Shown in pieces: positions 43,245-56,000 of a stretch of 64,000 nucleotides of DNA. The notes under the pieces were generated by a model. That model was not told the origin of the DNA. It did not search any database and was given only the letters and a program-made list of their open reading frames with translations. How positions within the stretch are numbered: position 1 is the stretch's first letter; every line of letters starts with the position of its first letter. Source of the stretch: Ziziphus jujuba (Eukaryota; Streptophyta; Magnoliopsida; Rosales; Rhamnaceae); NCBI RefSeq assembly GCF_031755915.1, contig NC_083390.1, positions 18,693,001-18,757,000 on the forward strand, given 5' to 3'. Made by a program: the position numbers and the translations under genes.

Positions 43245-46200
43245 ATGGTTTCCAAATCATATTCGAATCTCTTGGAACTTGCTTCAGGCGAGCTTCCTTC
43301 ATTGGGTCGCATGAGCCGGAGATTACCTCGGATCATGACCGTTGCTGGTGTTATTTCTGATATTGATGATGATCCTTCGGAGAGTGTTTGCTCTGATCCA
43401 TCTTCTTCCTCTGTTCATAGAGACAGAATCATTATAGTTGCTAACCAGCTTCCTATAAGGGTTCATAGGAAATCAGATAATAATAAAGGTTGGATTTTCA
43501 GTTGGGATGAGAATTCACTTCTTCTCCAGTTGAAAGATGGTTTAGGAGATGATGACACTGAGGTTATCTATGTGGGTTGTCTTAAGGAAGAGATTCATCC
43601 AAACGAACAAGATGAGGTTTCCCAAATACTCTTAGAGACTTTTAAATGTGTACCAACCTTCCTTCCGCCCGATCTTTTCAGCCGTTATTATCATGGGTTT
43701 TGCAAGCAGCAATTGTGGCCTCTGTTTCATTATATGCTGCCACTTTCACCGGACCTCGGTGGTCGGTTTAACCGGTCGTTGTGGCAAGCATATGTGTCTG
43801 TCAATAAGATATTTGCTGATAGGATTATGGAAGTTATTAACCCAGAAGATGATTTTGTTTGGGTACATGATTATCATCTAATGGTGTTACCAACTTTCTT
43901 GAGGAAAAGGTTCAACCGTGTCAAGCTTGGGTTTTTCCTCCATAGTCCATTCCCTTCATCTGAAATCTATAAGACATTGCCAATTAGGGAAGAACTTCTC
44001 AGAGCCCTCTTGAATTCGGATTTAATTGGGTTCCATACATTTGACTATGCTAGACACTTTTTATCCTGCTGTAGTAGAATGCTTGGTCTTACCTATGAAT
44101 CCAAGCGGGGTTATATAGGCCTTGAGTATTATGGTCGGACTGTTAGTATCAAAATTCTTCCTGTTGGCATACACATGGGTCAGCTCCAGTCAGTCTTGAG
44201 TCAACCAGAGACTGAAGCAAAGGTTGCTGAACTAATAAAACAGTTTTCTGATAAGGGTAGGACAATGTTACTTGGAGTGGATGACATGGATATATTTAAA
44301 GGTATAAGTCTGAAGCTATTGGCTATGGAGCAGCTGCTATTGCAGCATCCAGAGTGCCAGGGAAAGGTAGTGTTGGTGCAGATAGCTAATCCGGCCCGGG
44401 GTCGGGGAAAAGACGTCAAAGAGGTTCAGGCTGAGACATATGCGACTGTGAAGCGGATTAATGAAACATTTGGGAAACCAGGGTATGACCCTGTTATTTT
44501 GATCAGCGAACCTCTAAAGTTTTATGAGAGAGTTGCATACTATGTTGTTGCTGAGTGTTGCTTAGTCACTGCAGTTAGGGATGGTATGAATCTCATACCA
44601 TATGAATACATAATTAGTCGTGAAGGAAATGAGAAACTGGATAACGTTTTGGGTTTGGAACCACCCATCCAGAAGAAGAGCATGCTGGTTGTATCTGAGT
44701 TCATTGGTTGCTCCCCCTCTTTGAGTGGAGCAATTCGTGTGAATCCCTGGAATATTGATGCTGTGGCAGATGCTATGGAGTGTGCCTTGAGGATGGCTGA
44801 GCCAGAAAAACAGCTCCGGCATGAGAAGCATTATAGATATGTCAGCACCCATGATGTCGGGTATTGGGCTCGAAGCTTTCTACAGGATTTGGAGAGAACA
44901 TGTAGGGACCATTTGCGGCAGAGGTGCTGGGGCATTGGGTTTGGTTTGGGTTTCCGAGTTGTGGCACTCGATCCAAACTTCAAAAAGCTATTGATGGAGA
45001 ACATAGTTTCAGCTTATAAAAGGACCACAACTAGAGCAATTCTTCTGGATTATGATGGTACCTTGATGCCTCAGGGTTCCATTGATAAGACTCCAACGTC
45101 TAAATGCATCGACATTCTAAATAGCTTGTGCAGGGATAAGAACAACATGGTTTTCATTGTTAGTGCTAGAAGCCGAAAGAAACTTGCTGAATGGTTTTCC
45201 CCTTGTGAGAAGCTGGGAATTGCTGCTGAGCATGGCTACTTCCTGAGGTAAAATAGTTAGATTTTTAACATGTTTTTAAAATTATTATCTTACTTAAGAC
45301 ACTTCAGTGCTGTTTAGAACTAATAATTTTGGAATTCTAGGCTGCAGCGAGATGAGGAATGGGAAACATGCGTACCAGTTGTTGACTGTAGTTGGAAGCA
45401 AATTGCAGAACCAGTTATGAGGCTTTACACTGAGACAACTGATGGATCCACCATTGAAGATAAGGAAACTGCACTTGTATGGTCTTACGAGGATGCGGAT
45501 CCCGATTTTGGATCATGTCAAGCTAAGGAGCTTCTAGATCATCTTGAAAGTGTGCTAGCCAATGAACCTGTTACTGTTAAGAGTGGTCAGAATATAGTGG
45601 AGGTTAAGCCTCAGGTTTGAATCGCATTTACCTTTTCGAGTATACTTTTTGAATTCCTCTACTTTGGGTATGAATCAAAATGCAAGTAGAATTAACCTTT
45701 CAGAAAACTAGAGCTTAAACATACACTAATTCAATAAATCAAATCGCCTGTAATTCAACCCTGTCATACCTTGACAATGACCTGCTTTTCTAGTTTGGGT
45801 TGGTTAACTTTTCTTGGAGTGCTGTTACTAGTGTGAAAAGATAACACCATTTGCCTTTGATGACGCCCCTGTAACAACATTGTACCAGGAAACTAATTGA
45901 GAAGGGATACATACGAAATTTATAGCAAGTAGGAGAAATTGAAATCCTATATGATATGACCCTTTAAACAAGAATTTTGAAATTTCTTATTTCTCTACCT
46001 TTCGGCATGTCTAAACATGCATTAGAGTTGTATCCAAATTAATTTAAGATTATACACGGACCAAGCTGGTCTTCTGTTTTGTGGTTGAAATATTGAAGGG
46101 AGTAGCGCTTATGAAACTGTAGCCATGGTTGTATAATCTTGTATAATCTCATCAATTGATCAGAGTTTTAGCTGTGATTTCTCTCTCCACAACCAATATG

Positions 46201-46528
46201 CTTATGCATATATGAAGAGTGCAATATTATATATGTGCAGGGTGTGAGCAAAGGCCTCGTAGCCAAACGCCTTCTTTCCACCATGCAAGATAAGGGAATG
46301 ACACCAGACTTTGTTCTATGCATAGGGGATGACCGATCTGATGAAGACATGTTCGAAGTCATCATAAGTTCCATGGAGGGCCCATCCATTGCTCCCAAGG
46401 CAGAGGTATTTGCATGTACAGTGGGTCGAAAACCAAGCAAGGCCAAATACTATCTGGATGACACAGTTGAGATTGTAAGGTTAATGCAGGGTCTGGCTTT
46501 GGTTTCAGACCAAACAATACCCACTTAG
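43245..46528 (+). CDS. TPS: class II trehalose-6-phosphate synthase/phosphatase-like protein (TPS8-10 type)
   Basis: Coding exons 43245-45247, 45341-45614 and 46241-46528 join to 854 aa; class II TPS proteins are usually about 850-870. The start is ATG 43245 (MVSKSYSNLLELASGE, the class II N-terminus); the in-frame TTG nine bases upstream is not used. A GT20 synthase-like domain follows (DRIIIVANQLPIRV, WVHDYHLMVLPTFLRKRF, DMDIFKGISLKLLAMEQ, TAVRDGMNLIPYEY), then a HAD phosphatase-like domain with LDYDGTLMPQ (Asp602), AAEHGYFLR and GDDRSDEDMF (about 788-797). Family knowledge: class II members generally lack trehalose-6-phosphate synthase activity and act as cytosolic regulators tied to SnRK1, 14-3-3 and sugar status; the MPQ and RSDEDMF variants of the phosphatase boxes are typical of this class. 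Splice sites are GT-AG and the frame is open throughout. Introns 93 and 626 bp. Confidence 0.97.
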
Positions 46529-48311
46529 ATATTTCAAACAATGCCTTTCTAGGTTTCTCAAAGATAAATACAAGTTCACTGCCTTGCTGTTTCCATTTGT
46601 AATTGTAATCACGTAGGCAGTGAGGCGTATTTCATGTTTTCTTACTACTCTTTCCGACAATGTAAATTGCGTTACTTAGACGAGCTAGGACACTTTTTTG
46701 GTTCTTTCAAGTTTGATACTGTAAAGCTGTAAATATGTTTGTGCATGAAAACTCTTGAGCTTGTTTTACTGCATTTGTTAACAAACTCTCTTACTTAGAG
46801 ACTGCTTATTCACATCCTCTTGCTTTGAAGATTTGCGGACTTGTAATGTTCATGAGTTTGCAAATACCATTGCAATATGATTTCATTTGATTTAAGATTG
46901 CTGTAATCTGATATTATGAATGCCATTTGTTCAGGTTTTATTTTTCTCATACCAAGTGGAAGTCGCATCCCGTAACTTTTCTGCTAATACTACAGTAAAT
47001 TTCTATGCAGAGGTTCTAAGATGAACCATTTTCCTTACATGGTTCTGGCATTTTTTTGTATTGGTTCAAGTATTTATGTCTTTGCCACTGTTTACTGTTT
47101 TTCCTTACTACCGTTTTCTCTGTCCCAATTTTGTTTTGTGTGGTTTATAGATTGTCATTTTATGTTATGTATTTGTAGTCTGAATGTGTTGCACAGCAAT
47201 ATGTGTATCTTCTACGATTGAATTTACTTGGTTGTCACTAGCAGCTACATAGAAGTTGTGATCAAGTTTTATTTTGTTTTTCATTCTGTAATTCATGTCC
47301 TGTCTTGGTCCAATTCTTGGTATTTATCATTCTCTCTTGGATTATCAGCCTTCAAGTTGTAAATGGTGAGAATTCTGTGTGAAGAAATTGTTTTGTTTCT
47401 TTTCTAGCGGTAGACCTTTTAATGCTCTGTGTGTTAACTAAAATAATGTTACAGTAAGCATTTTCAACTTAATGGGTCAATCTTTCCGTTTTTCAAACTA
47501 ACCTCTGAAATGGGTATCTGATTGTAATTTTAGAAAGCTGGGACACCATTTCATAAGTATGTGACATTTTCATGTTTCTCATTGATTTTTTTTTTTTTTT
47601 TTTGGGTAGTCAATTAGGATAAATTATAAGCAATTATCTGTATCTTGGATTGGTTTAATCATAGATAATTGCCTGTCAGTAGTTAAATTTTCTTCAATCT
47701 AGGGAATTTCTTGTTTATATGTTCGCATGTGCAAGCCTAATATTATGTTATTTAAATGCTTAAAAGTCAAGTTTACAAAATGAATTAACAATTATATGTA
47801 TGCTTTAAATTTTATATAGTATTTTGATATATATTTTTTCTCTTTTATTACTAATGGTCCTCTATTCACCAGTTCTCACTTAAAATCGAACCATCAAGAA
47901 GGAATCATCCAAAAGGAAAAAAGAAAGGGGCAAAGGAAAAAGAAAAAAAAATGGAAAATGCATGTGTACTTTGTAAGAAAATATGATAGTTGCGAAGGAG
48001 ATAAAAGCAACATAAAATATAATTATAATAAAAAAGGGGGTTCAACCATATTTATGAGTAGATAAACATGAGCGATGTAATAAAGAATTTGTGTGAGATA
48101 CATTTTCAATCAATTTAATATTTGTATAATCATGCATAATCTTTTTTGAAGTTTAAAATATGCTTTTCATGCCAAATAATTAGTCAACCTTTTATAAACC
48201 GAAAAAAAATAAAAATAAAAATATAGTCACTTTAACATATAGTAATTGCCATTCCATGATTTTATCTTCCTCTGAAATCCAGCCCAATGACAAAGGTTAC
48301 AGTGTCCGGAC

Positions 48312-48477
48312 GGAAAGTCTAATTTGATCAATTCCTCCATCAATCAATATCAATATATATATATATATATATATAAACACTAATGTAATTTTCTGGAAAG
48401 TCTAATTTGATCAATCCCTCCATCAATCAATATCAATATATATATATATATATATAAACACACTGTAATTTAATTTT
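48312..48477 (+). repeat. tandem duplication of 83 bp containing an (AT)n tract
   Basis: GGAAAGTCTAATTTGATCAA occurs at 48312 and again at 48395; each copy continues through CCTCCATCAATCAATATCAA and an AT run to AAACAC. The copies are almost identical, so the duplication is recent. Confidence 0.85.
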
Positions 48478-49814
48478 CTTTATCTGGTTTTTCCATATAA
48501 GAAAAGCAAACAAAAAGAATAAAAAAGAAGGCGTACAATTTAAAATGGAAAGAACAACCAAAATATAGAATTCAAAGGATAGGGGAAAAGAAAGGTAATA
48601 TCAAATTTACATACATAAATAAATAAATGCAAATATAAGAAATTTGATACTTTTTTATAAAAATAAATATGTCGTGATTTGATAAACACTAAATACAATC
48701 AATCAAGATAAAGTATTTTTAACCCAAAAAAAAAAAAAGGAAAAAAGAAAAGAGAAGATAAAAGTATGGAATACCAATGCGGCAAGGTTATTTCAACATT
48801 TTTGTTAAAATTAATAGCAAAGCAAATTTAAAGAATTAGTAATCAGTTTAATTGTCATCTATTCAAACTAATTCCTACAAAAGAAAGAAACCCAAATACT
48901 CAAAACAAAGAAAGATTGCATATTGCAATCAATCTATGCGCTCAATTTGAACTGAAACAAATTGCGTGCAAACAAAGAAACCCTTTCAATCAAATTGAAA
49001 ATGGAAATTTTTTTGCTTGGATTTGAAATAAAAAAAATATAGGTCTTGAAAGTCTAAAGTTAGATATGTTGAGTTGTCTAGCTTACAAGCATCATTTTAG
49101 ATTCTAGAGATAGATAAGACTTCAAAAATAAAAGTCTCCGCATATATCATCAAAGACTATAAAACAGAGAGAAATGTTTGGCAGAAGAAACCAATTGCCA
49201 CAAGTTGCTAGTAATTTGAAGTCCTAGCTAGGAACCTCACAGCAATGATTGAGTTGGAAGCCTTGGCTTGATGAAATGAAACTTCAGAGATCTAACCTCA
49301 AACTTAGATTCACAAAACGAAATAAAAAAATTAAAAATTAAAAAAATAAAAAAAAGGAAAAAGAAAAAATTTGTATATTTTTTAAGAGTATCGTAACAAC
49401 TGATTATATAAGTCTGTCGTTTGTTACACTTATTTTAATATTGATCATAACTTTAACAAGTAATATATATATATATATATACACACACACATAATGTATA
49501 TACATAATTCAATTAGTTTAGAAGCAATATTATTGCTAATCACTAATTTCTCTTGAGTATAATCTGATACCATATAATAACATCTTGATCACACCTCAAA
49601 TCCTGATGATCTTGACTCCAAGCTAAAATTCTCTGAGCTTCCTTAAATACCAGTGAACATGAAGCAAACAATAGAAAGAAAAAAAAAATAGAAATGGTGA
49701 AACTTAAAAATGATATATTATACAAAATTTTCATTGTTCATATGTATGATAATTCGTTACAATATGTGTATTAATTAACTAACAAACAATTAAATATACT
49801 TCTCTAAGTGTGAA

Positions 49815-49847
<33 letters not shown>

Positions 49848-52649
49848 CGAATTGGATTTTCACGACAAAGTAATATAGTTCACCAAAAAATTAAAAAAAA
49901 AAAAAAAAAAAAAACCAAAAGTAAATGATTTTTATTTGGTGGAAGAGTTTCTGAAAATTTGTCAACTTACATAACGAGTCTGGTCCTCTGTCCACGGTTT
50001 CTTTTTATTTATTTATTAATATTAATATCATTATTATTTTTTGGATCATGGTCCTCGGTCTACGTTGAAACAGTATAATGATATATATAAATCCCCTGCT
50101 TACCCAAGAAGGAAGATATAAATTAAATGCAATGAAACTTAGACCGAGTCTTTTTTTTTTTTTTTGAATAATTCATTTAGTTTTACAAGCTATACAAAAT
50201 TTTTTTTTTCATTATTTGAATTCGTGTTCTTATAGAGACAAATAGAAATGTTTTACCGTTGGAGCTATATCCACTTCATCGACTGAGTTTTCTCATCATA
50301 TCTTCTATAATATCATTTATAAAAAAAAAAAATTATTGTTAAATAGTTGTTATGATCAGCGATAGATATCTCCAATGTTAATAAAACTTTTATAGGTTCA
50401 TATTTTTTATATAGAAATTTTTTTTTTGGAGGTAATTTTTTTTAATCTAGAATTTTAGTTTTAAGATGTTCAATAAATTAAATAAAACCAATAAATAACT
50501 ATCATATCTCTAATATTGTTTGGGTAGCTTTATATAGGACCCCTAAAATATATTACAGAATAATTTTTTTCCTCCAAATTGAAATGTTTGATAGTTTTAC
50601 GCAATTATCAAATTCGTCTAAAATCATCCTCTCCAAATTTAAGAAGTAAATTGTTTTTTTATAATTTTAATGATAAACGTTCATGTAAAATCAATGATAA
50701 ACTCTGTAATTCTAATGTAGTAAGATTTAATAATTTTAGAAAGATAGTTTACCAAACATTTATTACTATTATTATTATTATTATTATATCAACACCAAAC
50801 ACTTATCCGATTGATTTAGCAAATGTTTTCGCTCATTCCGTCACATTCACCATCAACCCTAAACCAAGCCTTAGAAAAACTTCACATCAAATTGGTATTT
50901 CATATATCTTGTTAGAATCATTGACTCTTGGGATGACTAATAATAAATTAATTATCAAAAATATTTTTACCAATTATTAGAGCAGATAGATACATAAATT
51001 CCCACCTTCTGGTCCTATATATATGCATATACACTCATTCATCACGTCGGTATTAGTGTTGTTTTATACTTTTCTAGCATGGGGTCAATTTTGATTTCTA
51101 CACGCTAGTCATGACTAGTCAACAATTGGCATTGAGATTCCAGAGAAATAGTAATAAAATAAAACAAATAAGTTGAAATAATATTGTTTTCTTTCATTAA
51201 ATTTCCATCTTTCACACCAAGTCCTAGTTTGCAGTATGTGCGTTCCTCACTGTGTAAACGCTCTTATAGGTTAAAGACCAATAAATAAAACAAAAACAAT
51301 CTTCCAAGTTGCACAATATTTATAAATAAATAATACAATTCCTTTATGGTAGAATTATCTATAGAATTTAACATGTAAATATGCATAAAAACAATAATTT
51401 TTTGAAAAAATTATTAATATTATTATATAAAAACGACAATTTCTTAGAATATGTTGTTTTTGTGAGTCTTCCCATTTTAAAATCCTAAAATATTTAATAA
51501 AAAGAATAAAGCATTTCCCCTTTAAGAGCACATATTATGCAACTGTTTGACAACATGCATTTCGTTGGTCAAAAGTTCATAATCCATAACAAAAAAAGTC
51601 GTGTAAATAAAATGGAATTTATGCGGCACAAAAAAAAAAAATTATTATTATTTGTTAATTTTTGTTTTGAAAAAAAAAAAAAAAGAGCTTTTTATCTATT
51701 TATTTATTTTTTCCTGTGGGGGAGAGGGTTGAGAGGCCAAAAGTGGACCTCACATACTAAATCGCAATAAAGATAGATTATAGAAACCCAAAGGTGAATT
51801 CCATTCATGGTCCAAAGCAAAATTTTCGAAACCTCATCTCTTTTCTTTTTTCTATTAGCAGCGTGTGACACACTTTAGCAGTTTCATGTAATTTTGTCCA
51901 TTGATAAATAGAAGAAATGATATTCATAGTAACAAATTTTTTTCCGCAAAAAATTTTAGAGTTCACATACTTTTGATATTGAAAATAAATAAATAATCTT
52001 AATCAATATCAAATGAATCAATTCAAGTGAGATTGACACAATAATATATTCATTACACCTATATGTTTAAAGTCAAAGATTTGAATAAGGCACCCTTATT
52101 ATTATTTTTTTTAATAAAAATAACAAATTATTATAATTCTAAACCACAAAAAAGGAAAAAAAAAAAGAAAAAAAAAAGAGTACATCCCTTATTTCCCTAC
52201 CCGCTAATGCACTTCATCCATGAAAGATCCTTATTATCTTCTTTTCTCATAACCATGTACTAGGAACCACAAAAGTACTTGCTACTTGCTAGAAACGATA
52301 CGTTTATGGTCTGAATGCATTGCCCGCTTGACTTCCTATGTACTTGATGCTAAACTTCTTTAATTTCGTCGGTTGGTCTTTGTTTTTTCCTAATAACTTA
52401 TAAGCATCCTCATAGTTTAATTTTTTAGGACATATATTTAAATTAAAGGAGCCTATATTTTCTTACCCAAAAGAAAAAAAAAAATATTGGTAAATAATTA
52501 AAAAAAAAAAAGAAAAAAAATATTAAATTCAAGATCTTGTATAAATCGTGAAATTAACATTATGATTTCCAACATCCATAATGTATGTATTGGTATCATT
52601 TGAGTTGTTGTTTTGAAGGAACTTGTCGTATCAAAGACCGTATTGTTTA

Positions 52650-52730
52650 GTCGACTGTGGTAGTTCAATTGGTACGAATACCACCATCTCACCCTTATGA
52701 GCTGCGTTCGAGTCTACCGAAGGAGAAAAA
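52650..52730 (+). mobile_element. possible tRNA-derived SINE fragment
   Basis: TAGTTCAATTGGTA (52661-52674) resembles a pol III A box and GCGTTCGAGTCTACC (52704-52718) a B box; the spacing is about 40 bp, as in tRNA-derived SINEs, and an A-rich stretch follows. The surrounding stem pairs do not form a true tRNA, so no tRNA gene is called. Confidence 0.35.
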
Positions 52731-53015
52731 AATACAAAAAAAACATGAAGGCATTCTTTTATTGAATATATGAAGAAAAAAAAAAAAAAAAAGGAAGAAA
52801 TTAATACAATTTTTCCAATAGTACAATAATACCAAATACAAGGCAAGTGGTCAAAAAAAAAAAAAAAACAAAAAAAAACAAATCCGAGCAATAGAAGGAA
52901 ATTTCCTAAACATTTTCCATATTTTCAAACTTACTCCGACTATATAATAAACAACCCAAAAATATACTCAATCTCGGCATTTCCTTCTAATTAAAATTCC
53001 CATCTTTCATTCTAA

Positions 53016-53058
53016 TTTTTTCTTCATCTCTCTCTGTCTCTCTCTCTCTGTGAAACAG
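53016..53058 (+). promoter_or_regulatory. pyrimidine-rich leader of the MACPF gene
   Basis: A CT-rich run (TTCATCTCTCTCTGTCTCTC) ends just before the start codon; such Y-patch/CT leaders are typical of plant transcription start regions. No clear TATA box was assigned. Confidence 0.4.
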
Positions 53059-53065
53059 AAAAACT

Positions 53066-56000
53066 ATGAGTGATATTGCTATTGTAGAGAAGGCCGTGAA
53101 CAGCCTAGGAAAAGGCTTCGATTTAACCTCAGATTTCAGGCTCCAATATTGTAAAGGCAAAGAAAGATTAATTAAACTCAACGATGACCATAAAAGAGAG
53201 CTTCAAGTTCCAGGTTTCGGATCAATCAGGGATGTTTCTACAGATATCAAATGCGATAAAGGCGATCGAATTCGATATCAATCCGATATTCTCAACTTCA
53301 ACCAGGTATATGACAATATATTTATTAATACAGCGAGTCACTTATACAAGAAATCTTTATCCACAATTAAAGTACGACTTGTTCCTCTATAAGAGAATTT
53401 TCTTGTATTACTTATACTCATTTTCCGGCTTTCTATTATTAATTTTATCAACTGGGTTTTGTTGGGTTTTCTCAGATGTCGGCTTTTTTCAATCAGAAAT
53501 CATCTGTGACTGGAAAAATTCCATCAGGGTTGTTCAATGCACTGTTTGTTTTTCAAAGTGGTTCATGGGCTATTGATGCAGCTGAAGTGAAGAACTTGGG
53601 GCTTGATGGTCATTTCATTATACTTTTCAATGTTCATATCGATCGCTATCCGCTGATTCTTTCGGATCAAGTTCGTGATTCAGTTCCTTCTTCATGGAAT
53701 CCATGTGCTCTTGCTAGGTAAATGTACGTTAACTTTCTCTGTTATATATATATTTATATATTTTTTTCCTTGCTTTGTTTATTTTCTTGAGAAAGTTTTA
53801 TTTTATTTTACGATTAAGTAGAGGCCGTAATGATACATCACTAGAAATTAATCATATCAATTTTCTTGGGGTTGTAATTAAGTTTTGTTGTGCTGTGATT
53901 ATCAAAATTTTCGGTTGGAGGATTTTGAATTGAAAGGTCGTAATTAATTGTCAAAATTCTAACACTTGACTGATATTAAAGCATTTAAAAAATATGAATG
54001 GCTTCCGGATTCACATTTGAACCCATCGTAATTGTCTTGACAAGTCCATATTCTTGTACTTTGTCTTTTCGTCACTTTCCTAACCCAAAAAAAAAAAACA
54101 AAAAAGTTATACAAAGCGGTGCCAATTGTGACACGATATATGTTTGTCTTTTACTAAAGAGTATTCTTATTGATTTATTAGAATTTGAATTTGAAATTTT
54201 TTTTTTTGGTAAATTAGAATTTGAATTTGGAATTGTTATTTCAAAAAAAATAATGACTTTATTATCGAATTCTTCCGCACCACAAAAAATAGTATAGGTT
54301 TTTTTTTTAATAGAAAATTCCGTCTTTTCTTTATATATATATATTTTTTGAACCCATCTAATTAATCTAGGACATTATCATATTAATGAATAGGAAAAAA
54401 TAGAAAATTTTCTGAAGCATTTTTTTTCTATTATTTTCTCTTTGGAAGCATATTCCATCGTATGTGCTTTGTGTTTAATAAGTTTAAAAATATATAGAAA
54501 TAGTCATTGTGGAAGTGTTCAAGCTTTGGTTCGATATAAGACTAAGTTATAATATTGAGCTTTGAATTCCAATTGATTTTTTTTTGTTCATATAAATATT
54601 TCTAATTGAAATTTCAGTCTTCTAAAATATTTGTCGCATTCTATAATACAGATTTAAACTTTTCTTTTTTTAATTATATAAATACACACACACACACACT
54701 CTTGTAAATACAGAATTTTTGAATCCGTCAATATTCTAAATTATGTCTACAATGTTTTTATTTTTAGTAATATTTAATGTTTCCATATGCCAAGTAAATT
54801 ATATTTTTTATCATTCATTGTTAAACTAATCAATTATTAGTTTGTACATATATCAATAAAAAATAATCAAATTCCATAATAATAAAAATATTTAATATTA
54901 AATTTATTTGGTTAAATGTCTGCAAAGTGGGACCTAATTGGGATTCTAGAATGGGAGACCCATATGACAACCAACTCCAAGAAAGAAAAGTACAGCAAAT
55001 AAATCAGCCACGTTATACGTGCCAACTCAATAGAACAGAGAGACTAGGACGTCTTAATAATAAATATTCACACATTTTCTTTTACATTAATTTCTATAAA
55101 CAAAAAGATCATGAAGCCACTTGGTTTCAATATGATCTTATGAATAAAGTTTGCCCCGATTTCTCTTGTTGGAATTGGTCCATATGTTAGTTCAACCAAA
55201 AAAAAAAAAAAAAGTCAATAATTTCATCTTCTACAAGCTTATCTCAGAGTAGACGGTTTCTAATAACATTTGTTATAAAAAAATAGTGGTTTATTTTGGT
55301 CATCAAGAAATTTGGTATGTCAGTTACTTTTGTTCACTTTTTACTTCATTTTCAAATTAGTTTATCTAATTGTAATCCTCAATTAATATGCTAACATATA
55401 TTTTATTAATTAACATTTGCTGTTATTTAACATTTGAAATATTTGAATTAAAAAAATAGTCAACAACTCTAAATTGTTGTTTATAACAACGCCACGTAAA
55501 GGTTAGAATGACTTCAAAATTAACATAATTTTGAAACATGCCAATCATTTTCCCCAATATTGCAAAGAAAGTGGCAACTTTGTAATTAAATATATCATCT
55601 GTAAAGAAGGTGATAGGCACCTGGGCTGTCAAAAGTCAATAGCAGCAGCCACGCGATTGGGTTCATATTCAATAATCTTATAAATGTTAGCTAATAGTTG
55701 ATGTGATATGTGCATGTACAGGTTGAATATACATTGTTAAGATTAGGTGGGGTTTATAAATTTTGGTTGGACAACACTATTGCAATTTAGACCAAAGTTT
55801 ATAGAATTTCATAAAAACTTTGGATATGTTCATTAATTATTTTTTGGTGCATTAATTGGTCTAATTTTTATAGTATTTGATTTTTAACAGTTTCATAGAG
55901 AAGTTTGGAACACACATAGTGGTGGGATTGAGCATTGGAGGCCAAGATGTGGTGCTGGTTAAACAAGATAATTCTTCAACCTTAGAACCATCAGAACTCA

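Larger units (their letters stand above)
46529..53015. other. intergenic region, no gene seen
   Basis: The first few hundred bases are probably TPS 3' UTR. The rest is AT-rich with (AT)n at about 48354-48375, 48437-48457, 49463-49492 and 49815-49848 (the last running into TG repeats), ATT repeats near 50762-50787 and several long A runs. Open frames there (for example near 50579) start at non-ATG codons and look random. 51000-52600 holds nothing recognisable. Confidence 0.5.

Noticed and set aside
50210..50290. A second SINE, from an A-box-like word on the minus strand.
   Set aside because: The B-box part (AACACGAATTC) is weak and no tail is visible; not enough to call.
50579..50980. Open frame of 133 codons.
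   Set aside because: It starts at TTG and contains a poly-Ile run from an ATT repeat; it looks like chance in AT-rich DNA.
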